From Aquitalea sp. LB_tupeE (lineage in GTDB: Bacteria; Pseudomonadota; Gammaproteobacteria; Burkholderiales; Chromobacteriaceae), in assembly GCF_013391415.1 (NCBI RefSeq), contig NZ_JACAXB010000020.1, positions 1-64,000 on the forward strand: DNA of 64,000 bases. Reading direction: 5' to 3'. How positions within the stretch are numbered: position 1 is the first letter of the stretch; every line of letters begins with the position of its first letter. Positions 37,068 through 46,873 of this stretch are shown here, piece after piece. The notes beneath the pieces are model-generated. The model did not search any database and was not told where the DNA came from. It saw only the letters and a list, made by a program, of their open reading frames with translations. The translations under genes and the position numbers were made by a program.

Positions 37068-38813
37068 ATGGCCAAAATGCGAGCAATCGAGGCTGCAGTA
37101 CATGTACTGATCAAAGAGGGTGTAACGACAGCATTTGGTGTCCCCGGTGCGGCGATCAATCCCTTGTATGCAGGCATGAAAAAAATCGGTGGCATACGTC
37201 ATTTTCTGGCACGCCATGTTGAAGGGGCCTCTCATATGGCGGAAGGTTATACGCGCGCGCGGTCCGGCAATATCGGCGTCTGTATCGGCACCTCCGGCCC
37301 AGCGGGTACCGACATGATTACTGGCTTGTACTCCGCTGCGGCAGATTCCATTCCCATCCTGTGCATTACCGGGCAGGCACCACGCTCACGATTGCACAAG
37401 GAAGATTTCCAGGCAGTGGATATCAAGGAAATTGCCCGGCCAGTGTCCAAGTGGGCGACTACTGTGATGGAGCCCGCACAATTACCAGGTGCGCTGCAAC
37501 AAGCATTTCATTTGATGCGTTCAGGACGGCCTGGACCGGTATTGCTGGATCTACCCTTTGATGTGCAGATGGCTGAAATCGAATTTGACCCGGAAACCTA
37601 TCAATCCATACCTGCCTTCAAACCCAGTGCCACCCGTGCGCAAATTGAAAAGGCACTTGCAATGCTGTTGGAGGCCGAGCGTCCAGTTATTGTGGCAGGC
37701 GGTGGTGTGATCAATGCCAATGCCTCCGCGTTGCTGACACAGTTTGCTGAAATTGTTCAGATTCCAGTGATTCCGACGCTGATGGGGTGGGGGTGTATTC
37801 CTGACGATCATCCTCTGATGGCAGGTATGGCTGGATTGCAAACCTCACATCGCTATGGCAATGCCACACTTCTGGCTGCTGATTTTGTCTTTGGTATTGG
37901 AAATCGCTGGGCCAACCGTCATACCGGATCGGTCGAAGTCTATACCCATGGACGTAAATTCGTTCACATCGATATCGAGTCCACCCAAATCGGTCGGGTT
38001 TTCCCCCCCGATTTTGGTATCACCTCTGATGCTGCCATGGCATTGGAGCTATTGATAGAAGTTGCTTGTGAATGGCGCGTTCAAGGCCGCCTAACCATTC
38101 GGGATGAGTGGCTGCTGGCGTGCCAGCATCGAAAAGCCAGTATGTTGCGTCGATCGGACCAAGCCGACAAACCAATCAAACCGATGCGGGTGTATGAAGA
38201 GATGAATCGCCATTTCGGTCGGGATGTCCGTTATGTCAGCACCATCGGTTTATCGCAGATTGCTGCAGCCCAGTTCCTACATGTTTATCAGCCACGCAAC
38301 TGGATTAACTGTGGCCAGGCTGGGCCACTGGGCTGGACTATCCCAGCAGCACTTGGTGCCAAGGTGGGGGATTCCACGCGTGATGTAGTTGCCATCTCTG
38401 GAGATTATGACTTCCAGTTCATGCTGGAAGAGCTCGCAGTCGGCGCTCAGTTCCGTATTCCTTACATCCATGTTTTGGTTAACAACAGCTATCTGGGTCT
38501 TATTCGCCAGGCACAGCGCCAGTTTGATATCGACTACTGCGTACAACTAAGTTTCGAGAACATCAATGCTCCGGAGCTGGGTAATTACGGTGTTGATCAC
38601 ATCAAGGTGGTGGAAGGGTTGGGGTGTAAAGCGGTACGAGTGACTGACCCAGAGCAGCTGGCAACAGGCTTTGCAGAAGCCCGCCGGTTGATGGAGGCAT
38701 TTTCTGTACCCGTCGTAGTTGAGGTAATCCTAGAACGAGTTACCAATATCGCCATGGGCACTGAAATCAATGCCATCAATGAATTTGAAGATATTGTCGA
38801 TTTGACCGTGTAA
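37068..38813 (+). CDS. gcl: Glyoxylate carboligase
   Basis: Thiamine-diphosphate enzyme that joins two glyoxylates to tartronate semialdehyde and CO2. The protein has 581 residues and follows E. coli Gcl closely. The position of the usual catalytic Glu is taken by Val51 (RHVEGASH), the hallmark of this enzyme. The cofactor motif [17 protein letters not shown]...NN is near residue 445. It lacks about 12 residues at the C-terminal end compared with E. coli. It is the first gene of gcl-hyi-glxR. Confidence 0.96.
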   Translation: MAKMRAIEAAVHVLIKEGVTTAFGVPGAAINPLYAGMKKIGGIRHFLARHVEGASHMAEGYTRARSGNIGVCIGTSGPAGTDMITGLYSAAADSIPILCITGQAPRSRLHKEDFQAVDIKEIARPVSKWATTVMEPAQLPGALQQAFHLMRSGRPGPVLLDLPFDVQMAEIEFDPETYQSIPAFKPSATRAQIEKALAMLLEAERPVIVAGGGVINANASALLTQFAEIVQIPVIPTLMGWGCIPDDHPLMAGMAGLQTSHRYGNATLLAADFVFGIGNRWANRHTGSVEVYTHGRKFVHIDIESTQIGRVFPPDFGITSDAAMALELLIEVACEWRVQGRLTIRDEWLLACQHRKASMLRRSDQADKPIKPMRVYEEMNRHFGRDVRYVSTIGLSQIAAAQFLHVYQPRNWINCGQAGPLGWTIPAALGAKVGDSTRDVVAISGDYDFQFMLEELAVGAQFRIPYIHVLVNNSYLGLIRQAQRQFDIDYCVQLSFENINAPELGNYGVDHIKVVEGLGCKAVRVTDPEQLATGFAEARRLMEAFSVPVVVEVILERVTNIAMGTEINAINEFEDIVDLTV

Positions 38814-38872
38814 GTCGGCAATAACCGTGTGGCCGTCAAACTTGACCGGCCGACATCCTATGGGAGAGTCCT

Positions 38873-39649
38873 ATGCCAAGATTTGCCGCCAACCTCAGCA
38901 TGCTGTTTAACGAAGTGGATTTTCTATCACGTTTTCAAGCAGCAGCCAAAGCGGGATTTCGGGGAGTTGAATACCTGTTTCCCTATGGTTATGACAAGCA
39001 GCTGTTGGCTGAGCTATTGGATAAGCACCAGCTGGAACAAGTAATACACAACCTTCCTGCTGGGAATTGGGCTGCAGGTGAACGTGGAATAGCTTGCCTG
39101 CCTGACCGCAAATCAGAATTTCAGGATGGGGTAGGCGAGGCAATTAGCTATGCCAAAGCATTAGGATGCCGTCAATTAAATGTTTTGGCAGGGATACGGC
39201 CCCAAAATGCAGATGCTGATGTTGTGCAGGAAACCCTGCACAACAACCTGCGGTTTGCTGCAAAAGCCTTAAAGGCAGAAGGCATAAAACTTTTGGTGGA
39301 ACCTATCAATACATTTGATATTCCCGGTTTTGTAGTCTCTCGAACCCGTCAGGTGCTGGCAATGATCAGGGAGCTTGGTTGCGACAATCTCTATGTTCAG
39401 TACGACGTCTATCACATGCAACGTATGGAGGGTGAACTGGCCCAAACGCTGCAGCTACAGCTGCCGCATATAGCACATATCCAGCTGGCGGATAATCCCG
39501 GTCGGCACGAGCCTGGAACAGGGGAAATCAATTACTCCTTCTTGTTCAGTTTTTTGGATCGTATTGGCTATCAAGGTTGGATTGGCTGCGAATACAAGCC
39601 TAAAAGTACTACCGTCGCTGGCTTGGGATGGATAAGCCAGTATCTGTGA
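38873..39649 (+). CDS. hyi: Hydroxypyruvate isomerase
   Basis: Interconverts hydroxypyruvate and tartronate semialdehyde. It is a TIM-barrel of the xylose-isomerase-like family, 258 residues, starting MPRFAANLSMLFNEVDFLSRF. Metal-binding residues are in LLVEPINTFD, QYDVYHMQ, HIQLADNPGRHEPGTGEINY and GCEYKP. It lies 59 bases after gcl with GGGAG before the ATG. Confidence 0.94.
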   Translation: MPRFAANLSMLFNEVDFLSRFQAAAKAGFRGVEYLFPYGYDKQLLAELLDKHQLEQVIHNLPAGNWAAGERGIACLPDRKSEFQDGVGEAISYAKALGCRQLNVLAGIRPQNADADVVQETLHNNLRFAAKALKAEGIKLLVEPINTFDIPGFVVSRTRQVLAMIRELGCDNLYVQYDVYHMQRMEGELAQTLQLQLPHIAHIQLADNPGRHEPGTGEINYSFLFSFLDRIGYQGWIGCEYKPKSTTVAGLGWISQYL

Positions 39650-39672
39650 GTTCATTAAATAAGGAGACATTG

Positions 39673-40557
39673 ATGAAAATTGGATTTATCGGCTTAGGCA
39701 TTATGGGTACCCCCATGGTCAAACACTTGTTAGAAGCTGACCATACTCTTTTTGTGAACTCACGTAGCGGGCTACCTCCGTCATTGGCAGGTTATCAGCT
39801 TACGGTCTGTGCTAGTGGAAAACAGGTAGCTGAGCAAGCTGACGCCATTATCACGATGCTGCCTGATACGCCTGATGTGGATGCTGTTTTATTTGGTAGT
39901 AAGGGGGTATCGGAAGCAAATCTGGCTGGTAAGGTAGTAGTGGATATGTCATCCATTTCACCAATTGAAACCAAGAAATTTGCCAATCGTATAGAGCAAT
40001 TGGGAGGGCATTATCTTGATGCCCCGGTGTCCGGAGGTGAGGTGGGTGCTCGTGCGGCCAGTTTATCCATCATGGTAGGTGGACCTCAGATTATCTTCGA
40101 AAAAATGCTACCTGTATTGCAATTGATGGGGAAAAATATCACTAGAGTTGGTGATAACGGAGATGGTCAAACCGCAAAGGTAGCCAATCAGATGGTAGTT
40201 GCATTGACCATTGAGGCGGTGGGCGAGGCTCTACTGTTTGCCTCACACGCTGGAGCAAACCCTGAAATGGTAAGACAGGCATTGCTGGGTGGCTTTGCAT
40301 CTTCCAAAATACTGGAAGTGCATGGTGAGCGTATGGTTAAACGCACATTTGATCCGGGGTTCCGCATTGCTTTGCATCAGAAAGACCTTAACCTAGCTCT
40401 AAAGAGTGCGCAGGAAATGGGGCTAGCTTTGCCTGCAACGGCACTGGCTCAACAGTTATTTAATAGTTGTGTCGCTCAGGGAGGGGAGGCTTGGGATCAT
40501 AGTGCGATGATATGTGCGTTGGAACGACTATCTGATTTTTCTATTTCGGCACAGTAG
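39673..40557 (+). CDS. glxR: Tartronate semialdehyde reductase
   Basis: Reduces tartronate semialdehyde to D-glycerate with NADH, the end of the glyoxylate branch here. It is a beta-hydroxyacid dehydrogenase of 294 residues. Nucleotide motif GFIGLGIMGTPM, substrate-binding DAPVSGGEVGARAASLSIMVGG, and catalytic Lys in GQTAKVANQM near residue 170. AGGAGA precedes the ATG at 39673. A glycerate kinase gene to complete the route is not in the window. Confidence 0.94.
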   Translation: MKIGFIGLGIMGTPMVKHLLEADHTLFVNSRSGLPPSLAGYQLTVCASGKQVAEQADAIITMLPDTPDVDAVLFGSKGVSEANLAGKVVVDMSSISPIETKKFANRIEQLGGHYLDAPVSGGEVGARAASLSIMVGGPQIIFEKMLPVLQLMGKNITRVGDNGDGQTAKVANQMVVALTIEAVGEALLFASHAGANPEMVRQALLGGFASSKILEVHGERMVKRTFDPGFRIALHQKDLNLALKSAQEMGLALPATALAQQLFNSCVAQGGEAWDHSAMICALERLSDFSISAQ

Positions 40558-40596
40558 TTTTAAAATCATGCTTTGTTGATAGCGTACTAATCAATT

Positions 40597-40625
40597 GGGG
40601 TGGATTTTTCCACCCCATTTTTATT
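40597..40625 (+). terminator. Terminator of gcl-hyi-glxR
   Basis: GGGGTGG/CCACCCC with a 6-base loop, then a T-rich tract. Confidence 0.88.
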
Positions 40626-40732
40626 TCATATTAAATGGATTGAAATGTCCCTCATTGCTTTTGTAGTATATATTTAAAAATAAGAAGGTGAAACTAATGC
40701 CTAGTTTCACCTGGTAAATGAGCGCGTGTGCT

Positions 40733-41974
40733 TTAAGGTTTCCACTGGGAAATCTGCTGGCGCTCCTCATCACTCATTTTTGTTAAATTGGCCAATGGCA
40801 TATATCTACTGGTCACCACTTGCTTAATTTTGATCTGGTGTCTGAGGATATCCTGCTCATTATCAAGGAGGATTCCTGCCGGTGGGGCACTAAATCCGGC
40901 TTGTGTCGGCCTTGCTGCATGGCAAGAAACACAGCGCTCTTGCAGTATGCGACTGACCATGTGGGTATCATTGCTATTAGCCGGTATAGATTTATTATCA
41001 TGGCTATTGCTACTCTTTGCTTCAGTTGGGGCTACTTTGATGTCAGTGGGGGACGCTATCATCCCAATGACAAACAAGAGAATGCCACTGGCCGCTGGTA
41101 AAGTCAGCATATTCTGACCTTGATGGCGTAGCACAAAATACTGTCTGATTAGTGCCCCGGCCAGAATAAATAGCGTCATGATGAACCATGATGCTTCATT
41201 ACTATAAGTAAAGGCATAGTGATTGCTGATCATTAGAAAAACCACGGGTAGCGTAAAGTAGGTATTGTGTACAGACCGTTGTTTTCCCCGCTTACCATCT
41301 AGTGGATTGGGTGGTTCTCCTGCGTTAAGTGCTTTTACCATTCTTCGCTGACCCGGAATGATCCAGAAGAATACATTTGCAGACATGCATGTTGCCATTA
41401 CTGCTCCTGTCAAAAGGAATGCAGCACGCCCTTGAAATACATGGCTGCTGAAGTACGCGACTCCTGACATCATGATTGAGACAGCCACGCTCAAGAGACC
41501 ATCTCTTTGCATATCTGGACTGATCCGGCGACATAACTCGTCGTAGAACAACCATCCAACAACAAGCAATGCAAGTGCAGCAACACTGGCCTCTTCTGGG
41601 GTCAATACTGCAGCCCACGCCCAAGGGCTGGCTGGATTAACCAGATAGACCGAAGCATTGCTCAGGTATAGCAAGCAAAACAAGGCAAAGCCTGAAAGCC
41701 AGGTAGTGTATGACTTCCAGAATGACCAGTGTAGTTTCTCGTCCAAAGGGAAGGGCGGGTGGGTAAGATATTTCTGATTGTGGTAGAAGCCGCCACCGTG
41801 TACCGATGACATTTCTCCAATCAAATCATAGCGTGAATCCTTTTCTCCATTTGGTTTTGTCAGGCTGTTGTCTAGCATGACGAAATAAATTGATTCACCG
41901 ATCCAAGCAATGGCGACAATGACGTGCAACCAGCGTAGCAGCAGGTTGCCAAATTCCATGAGGTAGCTTTCCAT
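40733..41974 (-). CDS. puuD: Membrane urate oxidase with cytochrome c domain
   Basis: PuuD-type enzyme that oxidises urate to 5-hydroxyisourate and passes electrons to the respiratory chain instead of oxygen, so no peroxide is made. The protein has 413 residues. The N-terminal part has about eight membrane helices (WLHVIVAIAWIGESIYFVMLD, HGGGFYHNQKY, FFWIIPGQRRMV). The C-terminal c-type heme domain has CVSCHA near residue 348 and a later Met axial ligand candidate in SRYMPLANLT. It lies 30 bases downstream of uraH on the same strand. Confidence 0.93.
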   Translation of the reverse strand: MESYLMEFGNLLLRWLHVIVAIAWIGESIYFVMLDNSLTKPNGEKDSRYDLIGEMSSVHGGGFYHNQKYLTHPPFPLDEKLHWSFWKSYTTWLSGFALFCLLYLSNASVYLVNPASPWAWAAVLTPEEASVAALALLVVGWLFYDELCRRISPDMQRDGLLSVAVSIMMSGVAYFSSHVFQGRAAFLLTGAVMATCMSANVFFWIIPGQRRMVKALNAGEPPNPLDGKRGKQRSVHNTYFTLPVVFLMISNHYAFTYSNEASWFIMTLFILAGALIRQYFVLRHQGQNMLTLPAASGILLFVIGMIASPTDIKVAPTEAKSSNSHDNKSIPANSNDTHMVSRILQERCVSCHAARPTQAGFSAPPAGILLDNEQDILRHQIKIKQVVTSRYMPLANLTKMSDEERQQISQWKP

Positions 41975-42004
41975 AAGTTGTTTTCCTGATAGAAAGAATG
42001 GTAG

Positions 42005-42358
42005 TCAGCTACCGCGATAAGTTGAGTACGTCCAAGGTGTGATAATCAGTGGGACGTGATAATTTTGATTGGTGTCGGCAATACCAAAGCGCAGTATTAC
42101 CTGGTCAATAAAACTGGGCTGAGCCAGCTTTACACCTTGAGCAATAAAGTAGTCTCCTGCATGAAAGATCAGTTCGTAGATGCCAGCTTTCATTTCATCA
42201 CCTTTCAATAATGCCTTGCTGCTCCGACCATCCGCATTGGTATGTTGCTGACACAGCAAGTGCCGCGTTTCTTCAGTTACACGGTATAACTCGAAGTACA
42301 TCCCCTTGGCAGCACAGCCATGCATGGTGTCCAACACATGTGTGGAGATTTGTCCCAT
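42005..42358 (-). CDS. uraH: 5-hydroxyisourate hydrolase
   Basis: Transthyretin-like hydrolase, 117 residues, converting 5-hydroxyisourate to OHCU. Family landmarks are ISTHVLDTMHGCAAKG at the start with the catalytic His, the conserved basic residue region DGRSS, and the C-terminal YHVPLIITPWTYSTYRGS with the typical YRGS end. No signal peptide is seen, so it is cytosolic. It precedes puuD, whose product it consumes. Confidence 0.96.
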   Translation of the reverse strand: MGQISTHVLDTMHGCAAKGMYFELYRVTEETRHLLCQQHTNADGRSSKALLKGDEMKAGIYELIFHAGDYFIAQGVKLAQPSFIDQVILRFGIADTNQNYHVPLIITPWTYSTYRGS

Positions 42359-43033
42359 TATTGTCTCCTTGTAAGAAAGCCCTGGCTTATAGTTCAGTTG
42401 GAATTATTATATCTAGGGTTGTTGTGAACATGATTTTGGCGATATTGTTTTGTTTTTGTGATAATTGTCAATATTTGAATGAAGGTGCCCGCCATGTTGT
42501 GAAAACTGAAAAAATGGCACACCATCCTTCTTGGATAAGTACCCCTTAGTGACGGTACCTGTCATTCTGCTAAACGTAAATACCGATAGGCTATGAGCAG
42601 GAGGCTTGTCTTTGAGAGGTTGTGATGGCGTGATTTTATGCTGTGAGGTGGTCTGAAACTGTACTTTCAGACATGTTTATCGCATTGGTAGCTACGGTAC
42701 GCTTGGTTCCGGTGAATCGAGACTGATGTAGATTAACGATTTGCTACTTTCGCTGTGAAATCAATGCGTAAAATGTATGTAGAGAATGTAGGGCTGTCTT
42801 TGACAGCTGGGGATATGTTGGTCGTGGTGTTGATGAAGTTCGGAGTGCATCAGTATATCAATCGTTTCAGCAGTTATGACTGCTGACCTGAGTTAATTGG
42901 AGCAGCTATGCATGCAGTCCATGCATGTATTCAGAGCTAGGGTGATCATGGTATGCATTTCAGCATCTCATTTGAATGAATCCATTTTTTTGTCGTAGAT
43001 GTCAGCTTATGTCAAGGCGAAGGAGTTCATTGA
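42359..43033. other. Long divergent control region uraH-puuE
   Basis: This 675-base AT-rich stretch has no credible gene. It holds a perfect 19-base palindrome ATGCATG-CAGTC-CATGCAT at 42908-42926, a small stem GCTGTC/GACAGC near 42793-42807, and one weak partial copy of the IclR-type site at 42948-42964. A GGAG box lies before puuE. The length suggests more than one regulator, or a leader RNA, for the puuE operon. Confidence 0.55.
42908..42926. promoter_or_regulatory. Perfect palindrome upstream of puuE
   Basis: Seven-base arms ATGCATG and CATGCAT around CAGTC, 108 bases before the puuE start. It is a candidate operator of an unidentified regulator. Confidence 0.45.
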
Positions 43034-43972
43034 ATGAAGAGCGATTATCCACGTGATATGGTCGGCTATGGCAAACGGCGCCCACGGGTATGTTGGCCAG
43101 GCCAAGCCAGGGTGGCTGTACAATTTGTACTCAATTATGAAGAAGGTGGAGAAAGTAATGTTCTTCATGGTGATTCCGTTTCAGAGCAATTTTTATCAGA
43201 AATTATAGGAGCCGCGGCATATTCGACACGTCATATGTCGATGGAAAGTTTATATGAATATGGATCCAGGGTTGGAGTATGGCGTATTCTGCGCGAATTT
43301 GAACGCCGTGAATTACCATTGACAGTGTTTGCTGTGGGTATGGCGCTAGAGCGTAATCCGGAAGCTGCAGCTGCATTTGTGGAGCAGGGCCATGAGTTGG
43401 CATGTCATGGTTATCGCTGGTTACATTACCAAGATATAGATGTAGGGCTGGAGCGAGAGCACATGCAACGGTGTGTTGAAATCGTACAACAATATACTGG
43501 TGAGCATCCTGCAGGTTGGTATACGGGAAGGGATAGTCCCAATACGCGACGCCTGGTGGTTGAGGAGGGGGGGTTTCTATACGACGCGGATAATTATGGA
43601 GACGAATTACCTTTTTGGACTGAAGTGCGTTTGCACAATGGGGAATGCAAACCTCATCTGGTGGTGCCATATACGCTGGATGTTAACGATATGCGCTTTG
43701 CTTCTCTGCAAGGGTTCAATACAGGGAAGCACTTTTATCAGTACCTCAAGGACAGCTTTGATGTGCTGTATGCAGAGGGTGAGTCATCACCCGCAATGCT
43801 GTCCATCGGTTTGCACTGTCGCTTGATTGGGCGGCCTGGCCGATTTGCTGCTCTGCAAAAATTTCTTGATTACATTCAACAACATCAATGGGTCTGGATA
43901 TGTCGGCGAGTTGATATAGCTCGTCACTGGGTACGCCATCATCCTTATTCAGTACGGGAGGTATATCCATGA
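43034..43972 (+). CDS. puuE: Allantoinase PuuE
   Basis: Hydrolyses allantoin to allantoate. It belongs to the polysaccharide-deacetylase fold rather than the metal-dependent AllB amidohydrolases. The protein has 312 residues, with the PuuE start YPRDMVGYG, the motif NYEEGGESNVLHGD, ACHGYRWLHY (deacetylase His motif) and GWYTGRDSPNTRRLV. It is the first gene of the catabolic operon and overlaps uraD by four bases (ATGA). Confidence 0.95.
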   Translation: MKSDYPRDMVGYGKRRPRVCWPGQARVAVQFVLNYEEGGESNVLHGDSVSEQFLSEIIGAAAYSTRHMSMESLYEYGSRVGVWRILREFERRELPLTVFAVGMALERNPEAAAAFVEQGHELACHGYRWLHYQDIDVGLEREHMQRCVEIVQQYTGEHPAGWYTGRDSPNTRRLVVEEGGFLYDADNYGDELPFWTEVRLHNGECKPHLVVPYTLDVNDMRFASLQGFNTGKHFYQYLKDSFDVLYAEGESSPAMLSIGLHCRLIGRPGRFAALQKFLDYIQQHQWVWICRRVDIARHWVRHHPYSVREVYP

Positions 43973-44499
43973 AACCTAATATGACATTGGAGTTGTTAAA
44001 TCAGCTGCCTTTTGATGATTATGTCGATGCCCTTGCTGGGATATTTGAACACTCTCCTTGGGTGGCCGAACGTACTGCTGCTTTGCGTCCGTTTAATTCG
44101 GTGATGGAATTGGCTGCAGTGATGAGCGCGGAAGTGGAAAAGGCAGGCTACGGCCCGCAGATGGCATTGATCAGGGCACACCCTGAATTGGCGGGAAAAG
44201 CCGCGATTCATGGTGAGTTGACCCGGGAGTCCTCGGAGGAGCAGGTGGGGGCCGGGCTTGATCAATGCTCACCCGAAGAGTACGCCCGGTTAAATCACCT
44301 CAATCAGGCTTACCAGACCAAATTCGGGTTTCCTTTCATTCTGGCCGTTCGCGGGTATGACCGCATGGGAATTCTTCGTGAGTTTGAACGACGTTTGGGG
44401 TCTGAAGTTGAAGAAGAACGTCGTGAATGCTTGAAGCAAATATACCGTATTGCACGTTTACGTTTGGAGGCCATGTTTCCTGAGGATTTTGCTAGATGA
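43969..44499 (+). CDS. uraD: OHCU decarboxylase
   Basis: Decarboxylates 2-oxo-4-hydroxy-4-carboxy-5-ureidoimidazoline to S-allantoin. The protein has 176 residues. The catalytic His71 is in RAHPELAGKAA, followed by the SSEEQVGAGL and NQAYQTKFGFPFILAVRG motifs. It is translationally coupled to puuE before it and to the LysE-type gene after it. Confidence 0.95.
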   Translation: MKPNMTLELLNQLPFDDYVDALAGIFEHSPWVAERTAALRPFNSVMELAAVMSAEVEKAGYGPQMALIRAHPELAGKAAIHGELTRESSEEQVGAGLDQCSPEEYARLNHLNQAYQTKFGFPFILAVRGYDRMGILREFERRLGSEVEEERRECLKQIYRIARLRLEAMFPEDFAR

Positions 44500-45122
44500 C
44501 TATTGAGATGATGGTCTTATACCTGTTGGCCATTACGGTAGTGATTGCTGTGCCGGGCCCATTGTCTCTTTTCATGGTCGGAAATGCAGTGCAATACGGA
44601 GTATGGCAGAGTTGGCCTGGTTTTATCGGTGGAGTTCTAGCCTCGGTCAGTTTGTTGCTGTTGTCTGCTCTAGGAATTGGTTCCCTGTTATTGGCATCTC
44701 CTTCTATGTTTCTGCTATTGCAGCTATTTGGGGCCTGCTATTTATTATATCTAGGATTGCGAACCTGGCAGGGGCGGATGAAATCTATTGAACTGAAAAC
44801 GGGAGGCCTGCCGATTGGCACTAAACTCTTTTCCAAAGCCTTTTTGCTCGGTATCAGTAATCCAAAAGATATTGTGTTTTTTTTGGCACTTTTACCACAG
44901 TTTTTGATGCCGGCTCGGCCATTATTTCCTCAGCTTGTATGGATGGTTGTTGGTTGGATGCTAGTGGATTTTTTTTGCAAGTTTGGCTATGGGCTGTTAG
45001 CTAGCTACTTGCTGACAAAAATGGCTGGTCTTCGTAAGTTCTTCCTCGTTATTTCATCTTTATGCTTTTCCCTAATTGGTGCAGTCCTGCTAGTGCAAAC
45101 CGTAGTTCATACTTTATATTAA
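44496..45122 (+). CDS. LysE/RhtB-family exporter in the urate operon
   Basis: Membrane protein of 208 residues with five to six helices and the family motif VPGPLSLFMVGNAVQYG near residue 18. SNPKDIVFFLALLPQF comes later. LysE/RhtB proteins export amino acids or similar small zwitterions. Its start overlaps the uraD stop by four bases, so it is made together with the catabolic enzymes. The exported compound is unknown; a ureide or a nitrogen-rich amino acid formed during purine growth is possible. Confidence 0.85.
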   Translation: MTIEMMVLYLLAITVVIAVPGPLSLFMVGNAVQYGVWQSWPGFIGGVLASVSLLLLSALGIGSLLLASPSMFLLLQLFGACYLLYLGLRTWQGRMKSIELKTGGLPIGTKLFSKAFLLGISNPKDIVFFLALLPQFLMPARPLFPQLVWMVVGWMLVDFFCKFGYGLLASYLLTKMAGLRKFFLVISSLCFSLIGAVLLVQTVVHTLY

Positions 45123-45159
45123 AATAGATTTTGCATATGAATAATAAAGGAGAAACATC

Positions 45160-46203
45160 ATGAGAATTAATTCCCAGCATGCTTCCACTGTGCTACATGC
45201 CGCGGCTATAGAGTTGCCAGATTATGCCCGGCGCTATGTGAACTTGGCGGATGCTGATTTTGGAGCCGAGGTTGTACACTGTTCTGATGAATGGTTTGCA
45301 CCAGCTGAGCGTATGTTGCAGTCAGCATCACCTGTGTTTCTAGTAGGTAAGTTTGACGATCATGGTAAATGGATGGATGGTTGGGAAACACAGCGTCGCC
45401 GTAATGGAGGGCATGACTATGCTGTCATTCAGTTGGGTTTGCCAGGAGTAATCAAAGGGGTTGATATTGATACCAGCCATTTTACTGGTAATTTTCCCCC
45501 TGCAATAGTTCTGGAGGCTTGCCGACTTGATGGAATTCCCGATGAAAATACGCAATGGACAACGCTTATTCCTGCTTTGCCTATAAGCGGTAATGCACAC
45601 CATTTTTTTACCATTGATGATGAGCGCGTCTGGACTCATGTTCGTTTGAATATTTATCCTGATGGCGGTGTGGCACGATTACGTGTATATGGAGAAGTTC
45701 ATATTGATTGGAGCAGTAAGGATAAGAGTGCTCTGTACGAAGTATCAGCTCTGCAACTGGGCGGGCATGTCCTTGCATATAACGATGCCCATTTTGGTGT
45801 ACCATTTAGACTAATTATGCCTGGTCGAGGAGTAAATATGGGGGATGGCTGGGAAACCCGACGTAGGCGTGAGCCTGGAAATGACTGGTGTATTGTTAAG
45901 CTTGGACATGCGGCAGTAATAGAGCGTATTGAAGTCGATACCGCTCACTTCAAGGGAAACTACCCCGATAGTGTTTCCATTCAGGCTGCATTGGTTACTC
46001 AGGGAGCCGATCAGTCTATTGTGACCCAGGCCATGTTCTGGGGAACTTTGCTACCAGAGCAAAAAACGACCATGGATGCCCAGCACTTTTTTGATCGTGA
46101 ACATATTCGTCCTTTAGGTCCGGTCAATCACGTGCGATTAAATATTTTTCCAGATGGTGGGGTCAGCCGCTTACGTGTTTGGGGCCGTTTGATCAGTGAG
46201 TAA
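45160..46203 (+). CDS. alc: Allantoicase
   Basis: Hydrolyses allantoate to ureidoglycolate and urea. The protein has 347 residues and two tandem allantoicase (jelly-roll) domains. Each carries the paired motifs [44 protein letters not shown] and [46 protein letters not shown] precedes the ATG. Urea would be handled by a urease or urea exporter outside the window. Confidence 0.96.
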   Translation: MRINSQHASTVLHAAAIELPDYARRYVNLADADFGAEVVHCSDEWFAPAERMLQSASPVFLVGKFDDHGKWMDGWETQRRRNGGHDYAVIQLGLPGVIKGVDIDTSHFTGNFPPAIVLEACRLDGIPDENTQWTTLIPALPISGNAHHFFTIDDERVWTHVRLNIYPDGGVARLRVYGEVHIDWSSKDKSALYEVSALQLGGHVLAYNDAHFGVPFRLIMPGRGVNMGDGWETRRRREPGNDWCIVKLGHAAVIERIEVDTAHFKGNYPDSVSIQAALVTQGADQSIVTQAMFWGTLLPEQKTTMDAQHFFDREHIRPLGPVNHVRLNIFPDGGVSRLRVWGRLISE

Positions 46204-46237
46204 AGTCAAGAAAATATGAATAATGAGGAGAGTCATT

Positions 46238-46741
46238 ATGGCTTTGCTAAATCTGGAAGTGCTGACCAAGGAAGCATTTTCACCATTCGGTAATGTAATT
46301 GAAGTGGCAGGTAGTGACTGGTTTCCTATCAATAATGGCAGTACGCGTCGTTATCATAAGCTTGGTTTGGTTGATATTTGTGGTGATGATGGTTTACCTG
46401 CCATCAGTATGGCACGAGGTGTTGCATTTGATTTTCCGCTCAATATAAATATGTTAGAGCGACACCCTTTAGGAAGCCAGTCATTCATTCCCTGTAATGG
46501 TGTTTCTTTTATCGTGGTGGTTGCCCCAAGTTTGCCTGATGGAATGCCAGATGAGCGCGCTCTACGTGCATTTCATGCCAAATCGAATCAGGGTGTTAAC
46601 TATTTTCGGAATTGTTGGCATCACCCATTGATCAGCTTGCAACGGGAAGGAGATTTCATCGTGGTTGACCGTGTAGGCAGTGGTAACAACTGTGATGAAG
46701 TGATGCTTTCGCAGCAATACCGAATCGAAGCTTCCCTCTAA
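46238..46741 (+). CDS. allA: Ureidoglycolate lyase
   Basis: Releases urea from ureidoglycolate and yields glyoxylate, the substrate of Gcl and of malate synthase. The protein has 167 residues of the AllA cupin-like family. Landmarks are LTKEAFSPFGNVIE at the start, ERHPLGSQSFIP, RAFHAKSNQGVNYFRNCWHHPLI and FIVVDRVGSGNNCDEV. GAGGAG before the ATG at 46238 sets the start. Confidence 0.94.
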   Translation: MALLNLEVLTKEAFSPFGNVIEVAGSDWFPINNGSTRRYHKLGLVDICGDDGLPAISMARGVAFDFPLNINMLERHPLGSQSFIPCNGVSFIVVVAPSLPDGMPDERALRAFHAKSNQGVNYFRNCWHHPLISLQREGDFIVVDRVGSGNNCDEVMLSQQYRIEASL

Positions 46742-46802
46742 TTTATTTGCCTGAGTTTTGTAATTTCCCTTGTTGCCGACGCAACTGGGAGGCCCGGTCA
46801 TG

Positions 46803-46864
46803 CCTGTAATTGGATGGTTTTCTCCAAGGACGATATAAATCAGTTGGCATGAGCGATGCACAGG
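46803..46864 (+). ncRNA. Candidate cis-regulatory RNA over the permease ribosome binding site
   Basis: A closing stem CCTGT/ACAGG (46803-46807 with 46860-46864) encloses TTGGA/TCCAA (46810-46814 with 46823-46827) and GCAT/ATGC (46847-46850 with 46856-46859). The right arm of the closing stem covers the start of the AGGAG box, so folding would hide the ribosome binding site. The gene context (purine transport) fits the xanthine-sensing NMT1 class, but I cannot confirm its consensus. Another small hairpin, GTTGC/GCAAC, lies at 46772-46785. Confidence 0.4.
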
Positions 46865-46873
46865 AGAGATCTG

